Shown: piece after piece, positions 1 to 7,071 of the stretch
Position numbering within the stretch: the stretch's first letter is position 1
Layout of the letters: every line of letters starts with the position of its first letter
Assembly: GCA_913061475.1 (NCBI GenBank)
Contig: CAJXUN010000046.1
Coordinates: forward strand, 1-36,717
Length of the DNA: 36,717 nt
From: an uncultured Colwellia sp.
Lineage (GTDB): Bacteria > Pseudomonadota > Gammaproteobacteria > Enterobacterales > Alteromonadaceae
Direction of reading: 5' to 3'
Position numbers and translations under genes: made by a program
Notes under the pieces: model-generated
The model's input: the letters and a program-made list of their open reading frames with translations, nothing else
Databases searched by the model: none
Told to the model about the DNA's origin: nothing

Positions 1-99
1 ACATAACAAGAATTTAAAGCGGGACTGCTAACAGTTTGCTCGGTTTCGCTTCGCTCAAGTTTAGCCCACTATTTTTAGCCTGTTAATTGGGCGTTAGCT
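1..99 (+). repeat. attC site A
   Basis: The site opens with ACATAAC (1-7) and closes with the core GTTAGCT (93-99). Between them is an imperfect hairpin around the GCTTCGCTC loop region. It ends a cassette whose gene lies outside the window. Its central stem differs from the ACAGTTGGCT family that follows. Confidence 0.75.
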
Positions 100-114
100 G
101 TACAAGGAGTACTC

Positions 115-309
115 ATGGAATCATCATCAAATAAAAAACTAACTCGTGGTTCAACTTTTATTGCGGGTGGGGTTTGTGCTGGGTTGGCACAATATTATGG
201 AATTAGTAAAGGTGGTGTACAAGCTGGTTTTGTTATCGGTAGTTTGTTTTTTGGCGCAACTATTTTAATTTACTTAATCCTCTGGGGTATTTTACCTAGA
301 GAGGCATAA
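115..309 (+). CDS. PspC-domain small membrane protein (cassette 1)
   Basis: This 64-residue protein matches the PspC family pattern: basic start, a GGVCAGLAQYYGI-type segment (about 18-30), then one hydrophobic helix (about 38-59) ending in ILP. Full PspC proteins pair such a domain with PspB and the phage-shock regulon; stand-alone short PspC-domain proteins of this size are common membrane proteins of unclear role. The start is supported by AAGGAG about 8 bases upstream. The gene fills an integron cassette between attC A and attC B with no evident promoter of its own, so expression probably depends on read-through. Domain recognition is from sequence pattern only; the role is not known. Confidence 0.85.
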   Translation: MESSSNKKLTRGSTFIAGGVCAGLAQYYGISKGGVQAGFVIGSLFFGATILIYLILWGILPREA

Positions 310-322
310 TCACTATAAATAC

Positions 323-422
323 AGCTAACAAGGCACTCAAAAGGACAAAAAACAGTTGGCTTTTTGCTCCTTCGTCGCTAAGTTTAGCCAACAATTTTTT
401 GCCTCTTAGTGAGGCGTTATAC
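323..422 (+). repeat. attC site B
   Basis: AGCTAAC (323-329) opens the site and core GTTATAC (416-422) closes it. The central arms ACAGTTGGCT and TAGCCAAC pair around a TGCTCCTTCGTC loop region. It follows cassette 1 and its opening is complementary to the start of cassette 1. Confidence 0.88.
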
Positions 423-447
423 GTTTCTAGAGTTTGGTGAAAATTAA

Positions 448-741
448 ATGTCTGAAGAAGCAATTAAACTTGCGAAGAAATTACTTGAGAGTGACGCTGA
501 TTTTTTAGATCACGTAACTGCATTATGCTACATCGGTAATGAGTTGCACGATCAATGCTGGAATACTGATTATCATATTTTTGCATTACTATCGTCAGAA
601 CTAGATCATCTTCCATTAAGTCATGTAAGACCGCAATGTTCAGATGATTTTCTTGCTAAGTCAGATAAGGAAATAGCTGAAAATATAGAGTTTTATCGGG
701 CAGATGTTGTTAGTGCTTGTAATAAAATACTACAGCAATAA
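448..741 (+). CDS. Hypothetical protein, possibly DUF2489-like (cassette 2)
   Basis: This 97-residue soluble acidic protein fills cassette 2. It is predicted mostly helical, with a central DHLPLSHVRP segment (about 53-62) and conserved-looking Cys, Trp and Tyr residues. The pattern of a helical bundle with a 'LPL..R' centre resembles DUF2489 proteins, but this is a weak recognition from memory. No signal peptide or membrane helix is visible. No strong ribosome site is seen before the ATG. The function is unknown; being a lone gene between attC sites is the only contextual clue. Confidence 0.75.
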   Translation: MSEEAIKLAKKLLESDADFLDHVTALCYIGNELHDQCWNTDYHIFALLSSELDHLPLSHVRPQCSDDFLAKSDKEIAENIEFYRADVVSACNKILQQ

Positions 742-742
742 A

Positions 743-840
743 ACGTATAAGGCATTCAAACGGACTAAAAACAGTTGGCTGTTTTCACTCCGTTCAACAT
801 TATAGCCAACAATTTTTAGCCGCTTAATGTGGCGTTAGCT
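743..840 (+). repeat. attC site C
   Basis: The opening ACGTATAAGG region (743-752) mirrors the TTATACGT start of cassette 2. The core GTTAGCT is at 834-840. The central arms are ACAGTTGGCT and TAGCCAAC. The opening repeat reads GTATAAG rather than the consensus ending in AAC, a single-base decay. Confidence 0.87.
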
Positions 841-865
841 GCTTAGTCGCACATTAGAGGTCAGC

Positions 866-1273
866 ATGAATATTAAATTTAGCGATGTTTTAGATCTATT
901 TGAACTCGTCAATTTTGGTTCACCATTTGATCATGAAGGATACATTTGTAAGGAATCCGGCAAAACATATTTTTATTCTGAGTTTGGTGATAATGAAGAG
1001 GAATTACCAGACGATATTAATGATGAAAAATATTTGGCGATCCCTCATAAAAATGAATTGAATCTAGGTAATAATCTCGCTTACGATTTTACTCTAGAAT
1101 ACTTACCAACAGAATATGAAAAAGTACGTTCAATCTTTAACCGTAAAGGTGCTTATGCAAGGTTTAAGTCTTTACTAGAGAGCGCAGATCAAATTGAAGA
1201 GTGGTATAAATTTGAAGCAAAGCGCACAGAGGAAGCGTTACGAGAATGGTGTATAGAGCAAGGTATTATATAA
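866..1273 (+). CDS. UPF0158-like protein (cassette 3)
   Basis: This 135-residue acidic protein resembles UPF0158 proteins: a tract of acidic residues near the middle (about 43-54), a segment FNRKGAYARFKSLL (about 91-104), then WYKFEAKR and a C-terminal 'W.E..I' ending (REWCIEQGII). Family function is not established. The protein is soluble, without signal or membrane segments. GAGGTCAGC precedes the ATG by a few bases and serves as the ribosome site. It occupies cassette 3 alone. Family assignment is from motif memory and should be read as likely, not certain. Confidence 0.82.
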   Translation: MNIKFSDVLDLFELVNFGSPFDHEGYICKESGKTYFYSEFGDNEEELPDDINDEKYLAIPHKNELNLGNNLAYDFTLEYLPTEYEKVRSIFNRKGAYARFKSLLESADQIEEWYKFEAKRTEEALREWCIEQGII

Positions 1274-1275
1274 TC

Positions 1276-1378
1276 AGCAGCTAACAAGCTGTTAAACAAG
1301 GACAATGAAACAGTTGGCTTTTGTTCCTTCGTCACTATTTTAGCCAACAATTTTTTGCCTGTTAACAGGGCGTTATGT
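1276..1378 (+). repeat. attC site D
   Basis: AGCAGCTAAC (1276-1285) complements the cassette 3 start. The core GTTATGT is at 1372-1378. The central ACAGTTGGCT and TAGCCAAC arms are present. A GTTAACAGGGC segment forms the right inner repeat. Confidence 0.88.
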
Positions 1379-1402
1379 ATTTATATGAATTTTGGAGATA
1401 CC

Positions 1403-2065
1403 GTGAAGAATGTAATCTTAGGGATAATATTTGGAGTAATTATTTGCACTGGAGCCGTCGGAGGTTACTTTTGGCATTTTGACAGAAGTACTTCGGACAT
1501 CATAGAAAAGAAAGAAATCGAAAGTATTTCGGATGTTTTTAACTTTATTCCTTTAGGTCAGAATGTTTCATCTTTGCCTAAAAAGTTTATAAGGGAAAGT
1601 AACAATAAATACTCTTCGTTCATTGATGGTTACACAGTAAATATTATTGTAAAAAATAATAAAACAATAAAAATAAGGGCAGAAAAATATTACGATCCGG
1701 TTGAAAATCAGAAATATTTAAATGAGTGGAAGAAATTACGCTCTGAGATATTTGTCAAACTAAAAAGTAAATCACATATACCTTTCCATCAAGATTACAT
1801 AGATCCGAATGGAACAAGCAAGACAAAATATAGGCAAAACCCCGATCGTTTTTGCTATACCACCAAACTTTCTTTTGCAGGTGTTGCGCTTGACTTAATT
1901 CCCAGCCCTAAGGACGAATCTGAACTTATAAAGATGATTTATCAACGAGGTATCAAAAGTGGGCATTGTGATAATGATTCTGAAGCTTTAAAATTTGGCT
2001 ATGATAATGTTTTTGTCGCAGAGAATGGCTCTATCACTATAATAAAATACATAACAAGAAATTAA
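1403..2065 (+). CDS. Membrane-anchored hypothetical protein (cassette 4)
   Basis: This protein of about 220 residues has one N-terminal hydrophobic segment (VILGIIFGVIICTGAVGGYF) followed by a polar, lysine-rich domain probably outside the cytoplasm. I do not recognise the family. Cysteines appear near residues 160 and 200. I chose GTG 1403 because GGAG sits five bases upstream; ATG 1385 is an in-frame alternative without a ribosome site, and an upstream TTG would lie inside attC D. The stop codon falls inside the following attC (2049-2146), so the last residues are encoded by the recombination site. The coding strand is strongly AT-rich. Confidence 0.72.
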   Translation: MKNVILGIIFGVIICTGAVGGYFWHFDRSTSDIIEKKEIESISDVFNFIPLGQNVSSLPKKFIRESNNKYSSFIDGYTVNIIVKNNKTIKIRAEKYYDPVENQKYLNEWKKLRSEIFVKLKSKSHIPFHQDYIDPNGTSKTKYRQNPDRFCYTTKLSFAGVALDLIPSPKDESELIKMIYQRGIKSGHCDNDSEALKFGYDNVFVAENGSITIIKYITRN

Positions 2066-2146
2066 ACAAGGACAAAAAACAGTTGGCTTTTGCTCCTGTA
2101 TTGCTTATTAGCCAACTGATATTTTCCTTTTTTCGAGTCGTTATGG
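2049..2146 (+). repeat. attC site E
   Basis: ACATAAC (2049-2055) complements the GTTATGT start of cassette 4. The core GTTATGG is at 2140-2146. The ACAGTTGGCT arm is kept, but the partner arm reads TAGCCAACTG and the right inner sequence differs from sites B to D. It overlaps the 3' end of the cassette 4 gene by 17 bases. Confidence 0.82.
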
Positions 2147-2180
2147 TGCTTTATATATCACCATCTAATAAGGAAGTTGC

Positions 2181-3197
2181 ATGTACTACTCAATCCCTCA
2201 TTTTAGGTTATTTAAATTAATATCAGTTTTACTTTCAACCGTAATATTCTCTTCAATTGCTCAATCAAAAAGCCTTGAAATAAATGCGGAACAACGTAAA
2301 GAAGTGGTCGAAAATATTTCTCAGATCATTATTGAAAATTACATTTTTCCTGAAGTTGCAGCACAAAATGCTGCTTATATTCAAAAGCAATTAAAAACAG
2401 GAGAATATAGTAATATTATTGATGTTGATAAATTTGCGACCAAATTAACTTTAGATTTACAACACATAAACCACGATAAACACATGGAAGTTCGAGTTAA
2501 CAAACCTGAAAAAGAACAATCAGAGCAAGTACAAGCAAATAATCCGCATTTGGAATATTTAAAGCAGGAACAAAAAGAAAACTATGGCTTTAAAGAAATT
2601 AAAATACTAGAAGGTAATGTAGGGTATGTTGATTTCCGATATTTTAGTGGTTTCGATTCAGCAAAAGCAACAGTTGATGACGTATTACAACGCATTAAAA
2701 ATACGGATGCCATTATTTTTGATTTACGAAAAAATGATGGAGGCTCACCTGAAATGGTGCAATATATTTGCAGTTACTTTTTTGGTGAAAAGACTCATTT
2801 AAATAGTCTATATTGGAGAAAAGGGGATTTAACTCAAGAGTTTTGGACTCTTGATGAATTACCGGGTAAACGTATGCCTAATGTGCCGTTATTTATTTTA
2901 ACAAGTAAATATACTTTTTCTGGTGCTGAGGAGTTTGCTTATAACTTTCAAACTCGTAATAGGGCAACAATAGTAGGTGAAAGTACTGGCGGTGGTGCAA
3001 ATCCGGGTGGACCGATAAAAGTAAATAAATACTTTAGTATTAATGTTCCTACAGGTCGTGCTATTAACCCTATCACTCAAACTAACTGGGAAGGAACAGG
3101 TGTTTTACCAAATATTAAAACAACATCAACAAATGCTTTTGATAAAGCTTATCTCTTAGCTAAGAGTTCAGCAGAAAAATATCGTAAAGATAAATAA
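2181..3197 (+). CDS. S41-family (C-terminal processing type) peptidase, cassette 5
   Basis: This 338-residue secreted serine peptidase has an N-terminal signal-like hydrophobic segment (about 10-28), an S41 N-terminal helical domain (about 35-100), then the catalytic domain. Visible family marks are GYVDFRYFSG (about 148-157), IIFDLRKNDGGSP (about 178-190) and TFSGAEEFAY (245-254) with Ser247 as the expected nucleophile, followed by GESTGGGANPGG. No PDZ domain is seen, as in the interphotoreceptor-retinoid-binding-like branch of S41. AAGGAAG precedes the ATG. It is the largest gene in the visible array and lies in the last recognisable cassette. The substrate is unknown. Confidence 0.88.
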   Translation: MYYSIPHFRLFKLISVLLSTVIFSSIAQSKSLEINAEQRKEVVENISQIIIENYIFPEVAAQNAAYIQKQLKTGEYSNIIDVDKFATKLTLDLQHINHDKHMEVRVNKPEKEQSEQVQANNPHLEYLKQEQKENYGFKEIKILEGNVGYVDFRYFSGFDSAKATVDDVLQRIKNTDAIIFDLRKNDGGSPEMVQYICSYFFGEKTHLNSLYWRKGDLTQEFWTLDELPGKRMPNVPLFILTSKYTFSGAEEFAYNFQTRNRATIVGESTGGGANPGGPIKVNKYFSINVPTGRAINPITQTNWEGTGVLPNIKTTSTNAFDKAYLLAKSSAEKYRKDK

Positions 3198-3218
3198 TGG
3201 CGAGAGCAGGCTAAAACT

Positions 3219-3307
3219 AGCACCATACAAGTTACTCAAAATAACATTTTCAACTCCTTAAAGGAGCGCTATTTGTTGGTAACATAGATTTATAACGGCG
3301 TATTATT
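3219..3307 (+). repeat. Degenerate terminal attC site F
   Basis: AGCACCATAC (3219-3228) is the reverse complement of the cassette 5 start, so this was its attC. The central stem family is lost; only a short ACTCCTT/AAGGAG hairpin remains. The expected core reads GGCGTATTAT at about 3298-3307 instead of GGCGTTRRRY. It is probably inactive and marks the end of the recognisable array. Confidence 0.6.
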
Positions 3308-3332
3308 AGCTGGAGTTAAATAAAATAGACCC

Positions 3333-3464
3333 GTGGACGTCACGAAACGTAGATTAGAAAATGCGGTTAAGAAAAGAAAACCGCCCGGTGATTTAAGACT
3401 CCATACTGATAGAGGCGTAGAATATCGTTGATACATTTATCAAATGAGAAATCTGTGCTGTTGA
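3333..3464 (+). pseudogene. IS3-family transposase (OrfB) remnant
   Basis: Translation from 3333 gives about 32 residues containing KKRKPPGDLRLHTDRGVEYR, typical of the DDE integrase core around the second catalytic aspartate (H-[ST]-D-R-G). A stop (TGA, 3429-3431) interrupts just where family members continue with SYEYQ; here YIYQ follows the stop. Both the upstream catalytic part and the downstream part are missing. It is a decayed fragment between the degenerate attC F and the tRNA-Pro terminator. No terminal inverted repeats are visible. Confidence 0.75.
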
Positions 3465-3492
3465 GTGTTTTAATCTTATGAAATTTCGCGTT

Positions 3493-3525
3493 AAAAAAAG
3501 CCCTGCAATCGCAGGGCTTTTTTTT
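3493..3525 (-). terminator. Original rho-independent terminator of the tRNA-Pro gene
   Basis: A perfect AGCCCTGC/GCAGGGCT stem with a four-base loop is flanked by A and T runs, so it works in either direction. On the minus strand it lies directly behind the tRNA 3' fragment. It was probably the terminator of tRNA-Pro before the island separated them. Confidence 0.85.
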
Positions 3526-3526
3526 G

Positions 3527-3590
3527 AATTGGTCGGAGTAGCAAGATTCGAACTTGCGACCTCACGTCCCCCAGACGCACGCGCTACCAA
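3527..3590. repeat. Left attachment repeat (tRNA-Pro 3' fragment)
   Basis: This is an identical copy of 23530-23593. It holds the anticodon loop, T arm and CCA end of tRNA-Pro on the minus strand but lacks the first 16 nucleotides of the tRNA, so it cannot be a functional tRNA. After 3590 the sequence diverges into island DNA. Confidence 0.92.
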
Positions 3591-3668
3591 ATACCCTTTA
3601 AAAACAAAGTATTATATTGTAACGTGTTACCTGGTTGGGTGTTTTTTTGTGGTATTTACCGCTAATAT

Positions 3669-3687
3669 GTTAGCCATCGGTTAGCCA
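3669..3687 (+). promoter_or_regulatory. Left integrase arm-type sites
   Basis: GTTAGCCA occurs at 3669-3676 and 3680-3687, direct copies with an 11-bp period, just before the integrase start. The same pair with the same spacing recurs at 23447-23465 near the other end. Arm-type binding for the integrase is inferred. Confidence 0.6.
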
Positions 3688-3695
3688 AAATAAGC

Positions 3696-5108
3696 GTGAC
3701 TATGCAAATATCAATTGAAAATATAGACCTCTTAAAATTTCCGCAACAAACACTTAATAGCACTGCAACATTCACAAATAAGTTTATTAAGCATGTACTA
3801 CCTAAAGCGAAACGTTTTGTAATTAACGATACCGAAGTCACTGGTTTAAAGTTGCGCGTTTCACCCAATGGTCGAAAGCGCTTTATAGCGGTAGGAAAGG
3901 TCAGAAAATCTAAAAAAGTTCGAACAAAAACGTTAGGTGATGCAAATATCATTTCTTTAGATGATGCACGTATTGCCGCTCGTCAGTTTTTGACGCAATT
4001 GCAATCCGGAATAGACGCCAATGAACTCGATGCACTACAAAAAATTGAAGCGTCAAAAAAAGCTTTAACTTTAAATGATGCTTTGAATAATTATGTTACG
4101 GACAGACAACTAAAACCAAAGACTGTGGCTAGTTATCATTACGAAATACCTAAATATTGCAAACTATTCCTGTTTAAGAACGTTTGTAACATTACCGAAA
4201 ATGAGATTTGCGAATGGTATTTGGAAAATAAGCATAGGCCAACAAGTATAGATAAGGCATTTAGATCATTAAGAGCTATATTTGAATATTTATTGAGTAC
4301 TAAGGTTATCTCACATAATCCTTGTACTGCTGTTACAGCACGTAAGCTTAGATATAAAATAAAGCCTAGAACTAGACGTATCGAAACTTATGACCTAACA
4401 AAGTTTATGGACGCATGGTTGTACTTATTGCAAAAGGGCCGAATTGGTACATTACAAGGTGATTTCGTACTTTGGTTATTAATGACCGGTTGTCGACTAA
4501 ATGAAGCAAGGACCATACGATGGTCAGATCTTGATATTGAACAACTTGCCGTAACAATCATTGATACTAAAAACAATCACCCACATGTTTTACCCTTAAC
4601 ACCGCTAATGAATGATTTATTGGACAGACGAAAATTTGATAATCCTAGCGCTAACCCCTATATTTTTGTTGCTAAAAAAGGGAAAGGGTACTCAGATAGT
4701 AAACACTTAATTGACTGTCGAAAAACGCTAGACAAAATAACGACGACCGCTAACATACCTCAAATTAGGCCTCATGATTTACGTCGAACTTTTACTACAA
4801 TACTTGACGAATTAGATGTCAGTGAAAGTAATATTAAAGCGTTACTTAACCATAATGACGGCACGGTAACAAGGAAGCATTATTTGCAAGCTACTAACCT
4901 CGAGGTAAAGCGACGAAACTTGTGGGCTGTGGGAAAGTATTTGGAAAGAGCTGTTACTGTTGACGGAATAAATCAAGAAACAGGTCAATTATGTATATTT
5001 TCATGCGTCGGTTCTATTAGACAATTTATTTATGGCACGGCTACTTGTGACTTTAGTGAAATTAAAGGTAAACGTACTGCTAAAGAAATACTTGATGCTA
5101 TGCGATAG
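3696..5108 (+). CDS. int: Tyrosine recombinase (island integrase)
   Basis: This 470-residue integrase has an N-terminal arm-binding region (DUF4102-like, about 35-110), a core-binding SAM-like domain (about 125-215) and a catalytic domain. Visible catalytic residues are Arg267 (TGCRLNEA), His360 and Arg363 (HDLRR), His386 (LLNH) and Tyr396 (RKHY). It probably integrates and excises the island at tRNA-Pro. The first start is GTG 3696, with ATG 3702 two codons later; neither has a strong ribosome site. About 70 residues follow the catalytic tyrosine, longer than most relatives, and are cysteine-containing and of unknown role. It is the first island gene, reading inward from the left attachment repeat. 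Confidence 0.93.
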   Translation: MTMQISIENIDLLKFPQQTLNSTATFTNKFIKHVLPKAKRFVINDTEVTGLKLRVSPNGRKRFIAVGKVRKSKKVRTKTLGDANIISLDDARIAARQFLTQLQSGIDANELDALQKIEASKKALTLNDALNNYVTDRQLKPKTVASYHYEIPKYCKLFLFKNVCNITENEICEWYLENKHRPTSIDKAFRSLRAIFEYLLSTKVISHNPCTAVTARKLRYKIKPRTRRIETYDLTKFMDAWLYLLQKGRIGTLQGDFVLWLLMTGCRLNEARTIRWSDLDIEQLAVTIIDTKNNHPHVLPLTPLMNDLLDRRKFDNPSANPYIFVAKKGKGYSDSKHLIDCRKTLDKITTTANIPQIRPHDLRRTFTTILDELDVSESNIKALLNHNDGTVTRKHYLQATNLEVKRRNLWAVGKYLERAVTVDGINQETGQLCIFSCVGSIRQFIYGTATCDFSEIKGKRTAKEILDAMR

Positions 5109-5191
5109 AAAATGCTTAATATTTTAAAGCCCATTCGTAAATTTTTACCTTCATTTTAAGTGATTTTAGATCAATCATTATGAATTAAACT

Positions 5192-5221
5192 GCCCATTTT
5201 ATATTTTATTCAGAAGTGGGC
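5192..5221 (+). terminator. Weak hairpin after the integrase gene
   Basis: GCCCATTT and AAGTGGGC pair (one G-T pair) around a 14-base loop, 83 bases after the integrase stop. No long T run follows, so termination is uncertain. Confidence 0.35.
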
Positions 5222-5307
5222 TTATATTGATTGGAGATTTTTGTTTTAAATTTAAACAACTCTTGCTCATCAAATAATAATTTTCAAAAAAATATGAAAA
5301 AAAATTA

Positions 5308-5495
5308 GTCCCGTTTGACGGGACACCGCGCCATGTATTGGTTTTGTTAACAAGTCCCGTTTGGCGGGACAGTGCTTTTTATGTAGTTTCTATACACAAT
5401 GCGTAAATATTGAAGTGTTTCTGGTGAACCAGTTTTGACGAGTCCCGTTTGACGGGACAGTGAAAATGTACTAGTGCTACACGTAAAGTCCCGTA
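5308..5495. repeat. Array of GTCCCG palindromes (operator or origin iterons)
   Basis: Three 17-bp palindromes of the form GTCCCG-TTTGR-CGGGAC lie at 5308-5324, 5354-5370 and 5442-5458. A left half site GTCCCG follows at 5488-5493. Start-to-start spacings are 46, 88 and 46 bases. The half site ends seven bases before a TTGACA box. The 5109-5761 gap is otherwise very AT-rich and contains no convincing gene. The array may be operator sites for an island regulator, or iterons of a replication origin next to the replication genes. Confidence 0.75.
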
Positions 5496-5500
5496 TGCTG

Positions 5501-5530
5501 TTGACAAAAAAAAAGTGAAAAAATTTTATT
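5501..5530 (+). promoter_or_regulatory. Candidate promoter for the alpA-primase-repA operon
   Basis: TTGACA (5501-5506) matches the -35 consensus and TTTATT (5525-5530) is an AT-rich -10 candidate at 18 bases. It lies just behind the last GTCCCG half site, so a protein bound there could activate or block it. The leader to the alpA start is about 225 bases. Confidence 0.45.
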
Positions 5531-5691
5531 TTTTTTAGCTATTGAATTAATTCTTTATTCGAGTAACTTTTAAAAGGTCAAAACGCATCGAGAAACGCGA
5601 ATTGATGAAGTTAACCATTTGTTAAATCACCGCTTGAATTGTTGTTTTATTATACGATTTGAGGTTTTAATTGATTTGATAGGTGGTAGGT

Positions 5692-5730
5692 GTTCCCCCC
5701 CAAAGACGGCAATCTTAGATAGGGGGGAAC
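5692..5730 (+). repeat. C-rich leader inverted repeat upstream of alpA
   Basis: GTTCCCCCC (5692-5700) and GGGGGGAAC (5722-5730) are perfect nine-base arms around a 21-base loop. It ends about 30 bases before the alpA start, in the 5' leader of the likely transcript. Possible roles are attenuation or a binding site. There is no T run directly after it. Confidence 0.6.
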
Positions 5731-5761
5731 GGGTCTTACAAACAAACAGGAGTCACTAACG

Positions 5762-6178
5762 ATGACACCCAGCACAAATGTAACTGATCGCGGAAATCAG
5801 GTCAATGGCCTTGCCGGTCAACAAAACAACAGTAAGAATTTTCAAGTTAACACATCAAAAAATGTGCCAGAAATAGTTAATATTCAAGATGACTTGTTCA
5901 CATGTATTGGCACTCTCCGATTAATCAAAAAGGACGAAGTTTTGGCTTTGTTTAAGCTGTCAAAAAGTACCTTTTACGTACGGATTAATAACGGTTTAAT
6001 GCCTCCTTCAGTGCCACTTGGCGAGCGTGCTGTCGCATTCGTTCAGCATGAAATACAGCTAGTGCTAGCAGCTCAAGTAGCAGGTCGCAGTAACGAGGAG
6101 ATAAAGCAACTCGTTAGTGATCTAGTTAGTTTTCGCCAAGACATCTATGAGCGAGCGGTAAAGTCATGCAATATGTAA
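5762..6178 (+). CDS. AlpA-family DNA-binding regulator
   Basis: This 138-residue protein has a low-complexity, asparagine-rich N-terminus (about 1-48), then an AlpA/MerR-like winged helix: RLIKKDEVLALFKLSKSTFY (about 53-72), 'GLMPPSVPLGERAVAFVQHEI' spread over about 78-98, and a helical tail. AlpA proteins act as transcription activators or excisionase-like factors in P4-type satellites and PICIs. AGGAG nine bases upstream supports the ATG; no later methionine precedes the domain. The unusual part is the extra 50-residue N-terminal stretch. It overlaps the primase start by 13 bases, indicating one operon. The GTCCCG palindromes upstream are possible targets. Confidence 0.85.
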   Translation: MTPSTNVTDRGNQVNGLAGQQNNSKNFQVNTSKNVPEIVNIQDDLFTCIGTLRLIKKDEVLALFKLSKSTFYVRINNGLMPPSVPLGERAVAFVQHEIQLVLAAQVAGRSNEEIKQLVSDLVSFRQDIYERAVKSCNM

Positions 6179-7071
6179 ATGAAATGATTGCAGCAATGAC
6201 AAGCGATGGCTTACTTGTTGATAATTTAATTTTTGATGATCTAATCCACCGTGTTCCCACGATAGCGAAGCCGAATCAAAAAGATGGCTATTATGTCGCT
6301 TTTTCGGGGGGGAGCTTAGTGTATTACGGTAACTGGCTTACAGGGATTGAGAAGGCGCATTCGCTTCAAACCCAAGTTACTGCTCGTGATAATTCTTTAG
6401 CCCTTAGATCGGCTAAAGCAGCATATAAAGAAGCACGGCGTACGAAACAACTAGCAAGTGCAAAGCAATGTATATATCAATGGGAAAATGCTTTTAAAGT
6501 GTTAACTCATCCATACCTCATGAGTAAACAGATTAACCCATACGCCATTCGTGTAGACAAACACAATAATTTGCTTGTACCAATCATGGATGAACAAGGT
6601 GAGTTAATTAACCTGCAATATATTTTTCCTCAAGGTAATAAACGTTTTAAGGCTGGAGCGCGTGTTAAAGGTGGCGCTTTACAGTTAGGTACATTAACAG
6701 AGCAAACTACGCTATTAGTGTGCGAAGGCTATGCTACCGGCTGCTCTTTACATGAAGCTACAGGTTTACCCGTCGTAGTGGCGTTTAACGCGGGTAACTT
6801 GGAAAGTGTTTGTATTCGTGTAAAACAGATAAACCCAAGATTACGTATAATACTTTGTGCCGATAATGATCATCAAACTAAAGTTAAAACCGGTCACAAT
6901 ATTGGCCTAGAAAAAGCTCAATCTATTGCTGACAAAATTAATGTTCAAGTCTTGTGGCCAAATTTCGATAGTGATAATTCAGGTAGCGACTTTAACGATA
7001 TTCATTGCCAATTTGGATTAGACGCACTTCGTAACATGCTGTTACCAGCAATTAACGGAGGTGCGAGGTAA
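6166..7071 (+). CDS. TOPRIM-domain primase-like protein
   Basis: This 301-residue protein has a C-terminal TOPRIM domain. The conserved glutamate is in LLVCEGYATG (Glu187), and the aspartate pair is in ILCADND (Asp233, Asp235). The N-terminal half resembles the region before TOPRIM in phage and mobile-element primases, but I see no zinc-binding cysteine set. It probably makes primers for island replication, working with the RepA-like ATPase that follows with a TAATG overlap. ATG 6166 lies inside the alpA end; ATG 6184 is an alternative. No separate archaeo-eukaryotic primase domain is visible, so priming activity itself is inferred. Confidence 0.82.
   Translation: MQYVNEMIAAMTSDGLLVDNLIFDDLIHRVPTIAKPNQKDGYYVAFSGGSLVYYGNWLTGIEKAHSLQTQVTARDNSLALRSAKAAYKEARRTKQLASAKQCIYQWENAFKVLTHPYLMSKQINPYAIRVDKHNNLLVPIMDEQGELINLQYIFPQGNKRFKAGARVKGGALQLGTLTEQTTLLVCEGYATGCSLHEATGLPVVVAFNAGNLESVCIRVKQINPRLRIILCADNDHQTKVKTGHNIGLEKAQSIADKINVQVLWPNFDSDNSGSDFNDIHCQFGLDALRNMLLPAINGGAR

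Larger units (their letters stand above)
1..3307 (+). mobile_element. Distal part of a chromosomal integron cassette array
   Basis: Five consecutive single-gene cassettes, all on the + strand, are separated by six related attC-like sites. Sites B to D share an imperfect stem built from an ACAGTTGGCT arm and a TAGCCAAC arm, a TGCTCCTTCGTC-like loop region, and a terminal GGCGTTA core. Cassette boundaries (the TT of GTTRRRY to the next core G) are about 94-416, 417-834, 835-1372, 1373-2140 and 2141-3300. In each cassette the bases after the core match the reverse complement of the bases opening its own attC: TTAGCTG/CAGCTAA, TTATACGT/ACGTATAA, TTAGCTGCT/AGCAGCTAA, TTATGTATT/AATACATAA and TTATGGTGCT/AGCACCATA. 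The similarity among attC sites is typical of sedentary chromosomal integrons. No integrase is present; intI should lie beyond the left edge. Confidence 0.9.

Noticed and set aside
3478-3684. Plus-strand frame reading through the tRNA-Pro fragment
   Set aside because: The 'VARFELATSRPPDARATKY' type translation is the well-known false protein from a reverse-strand tRNA gene.
5308-5495. CRISPR array interpretation of the GTCCCG repeats
   Set aside because: Repeats are 17 bp, only three full copies, with unequal spacing and no cas genes.
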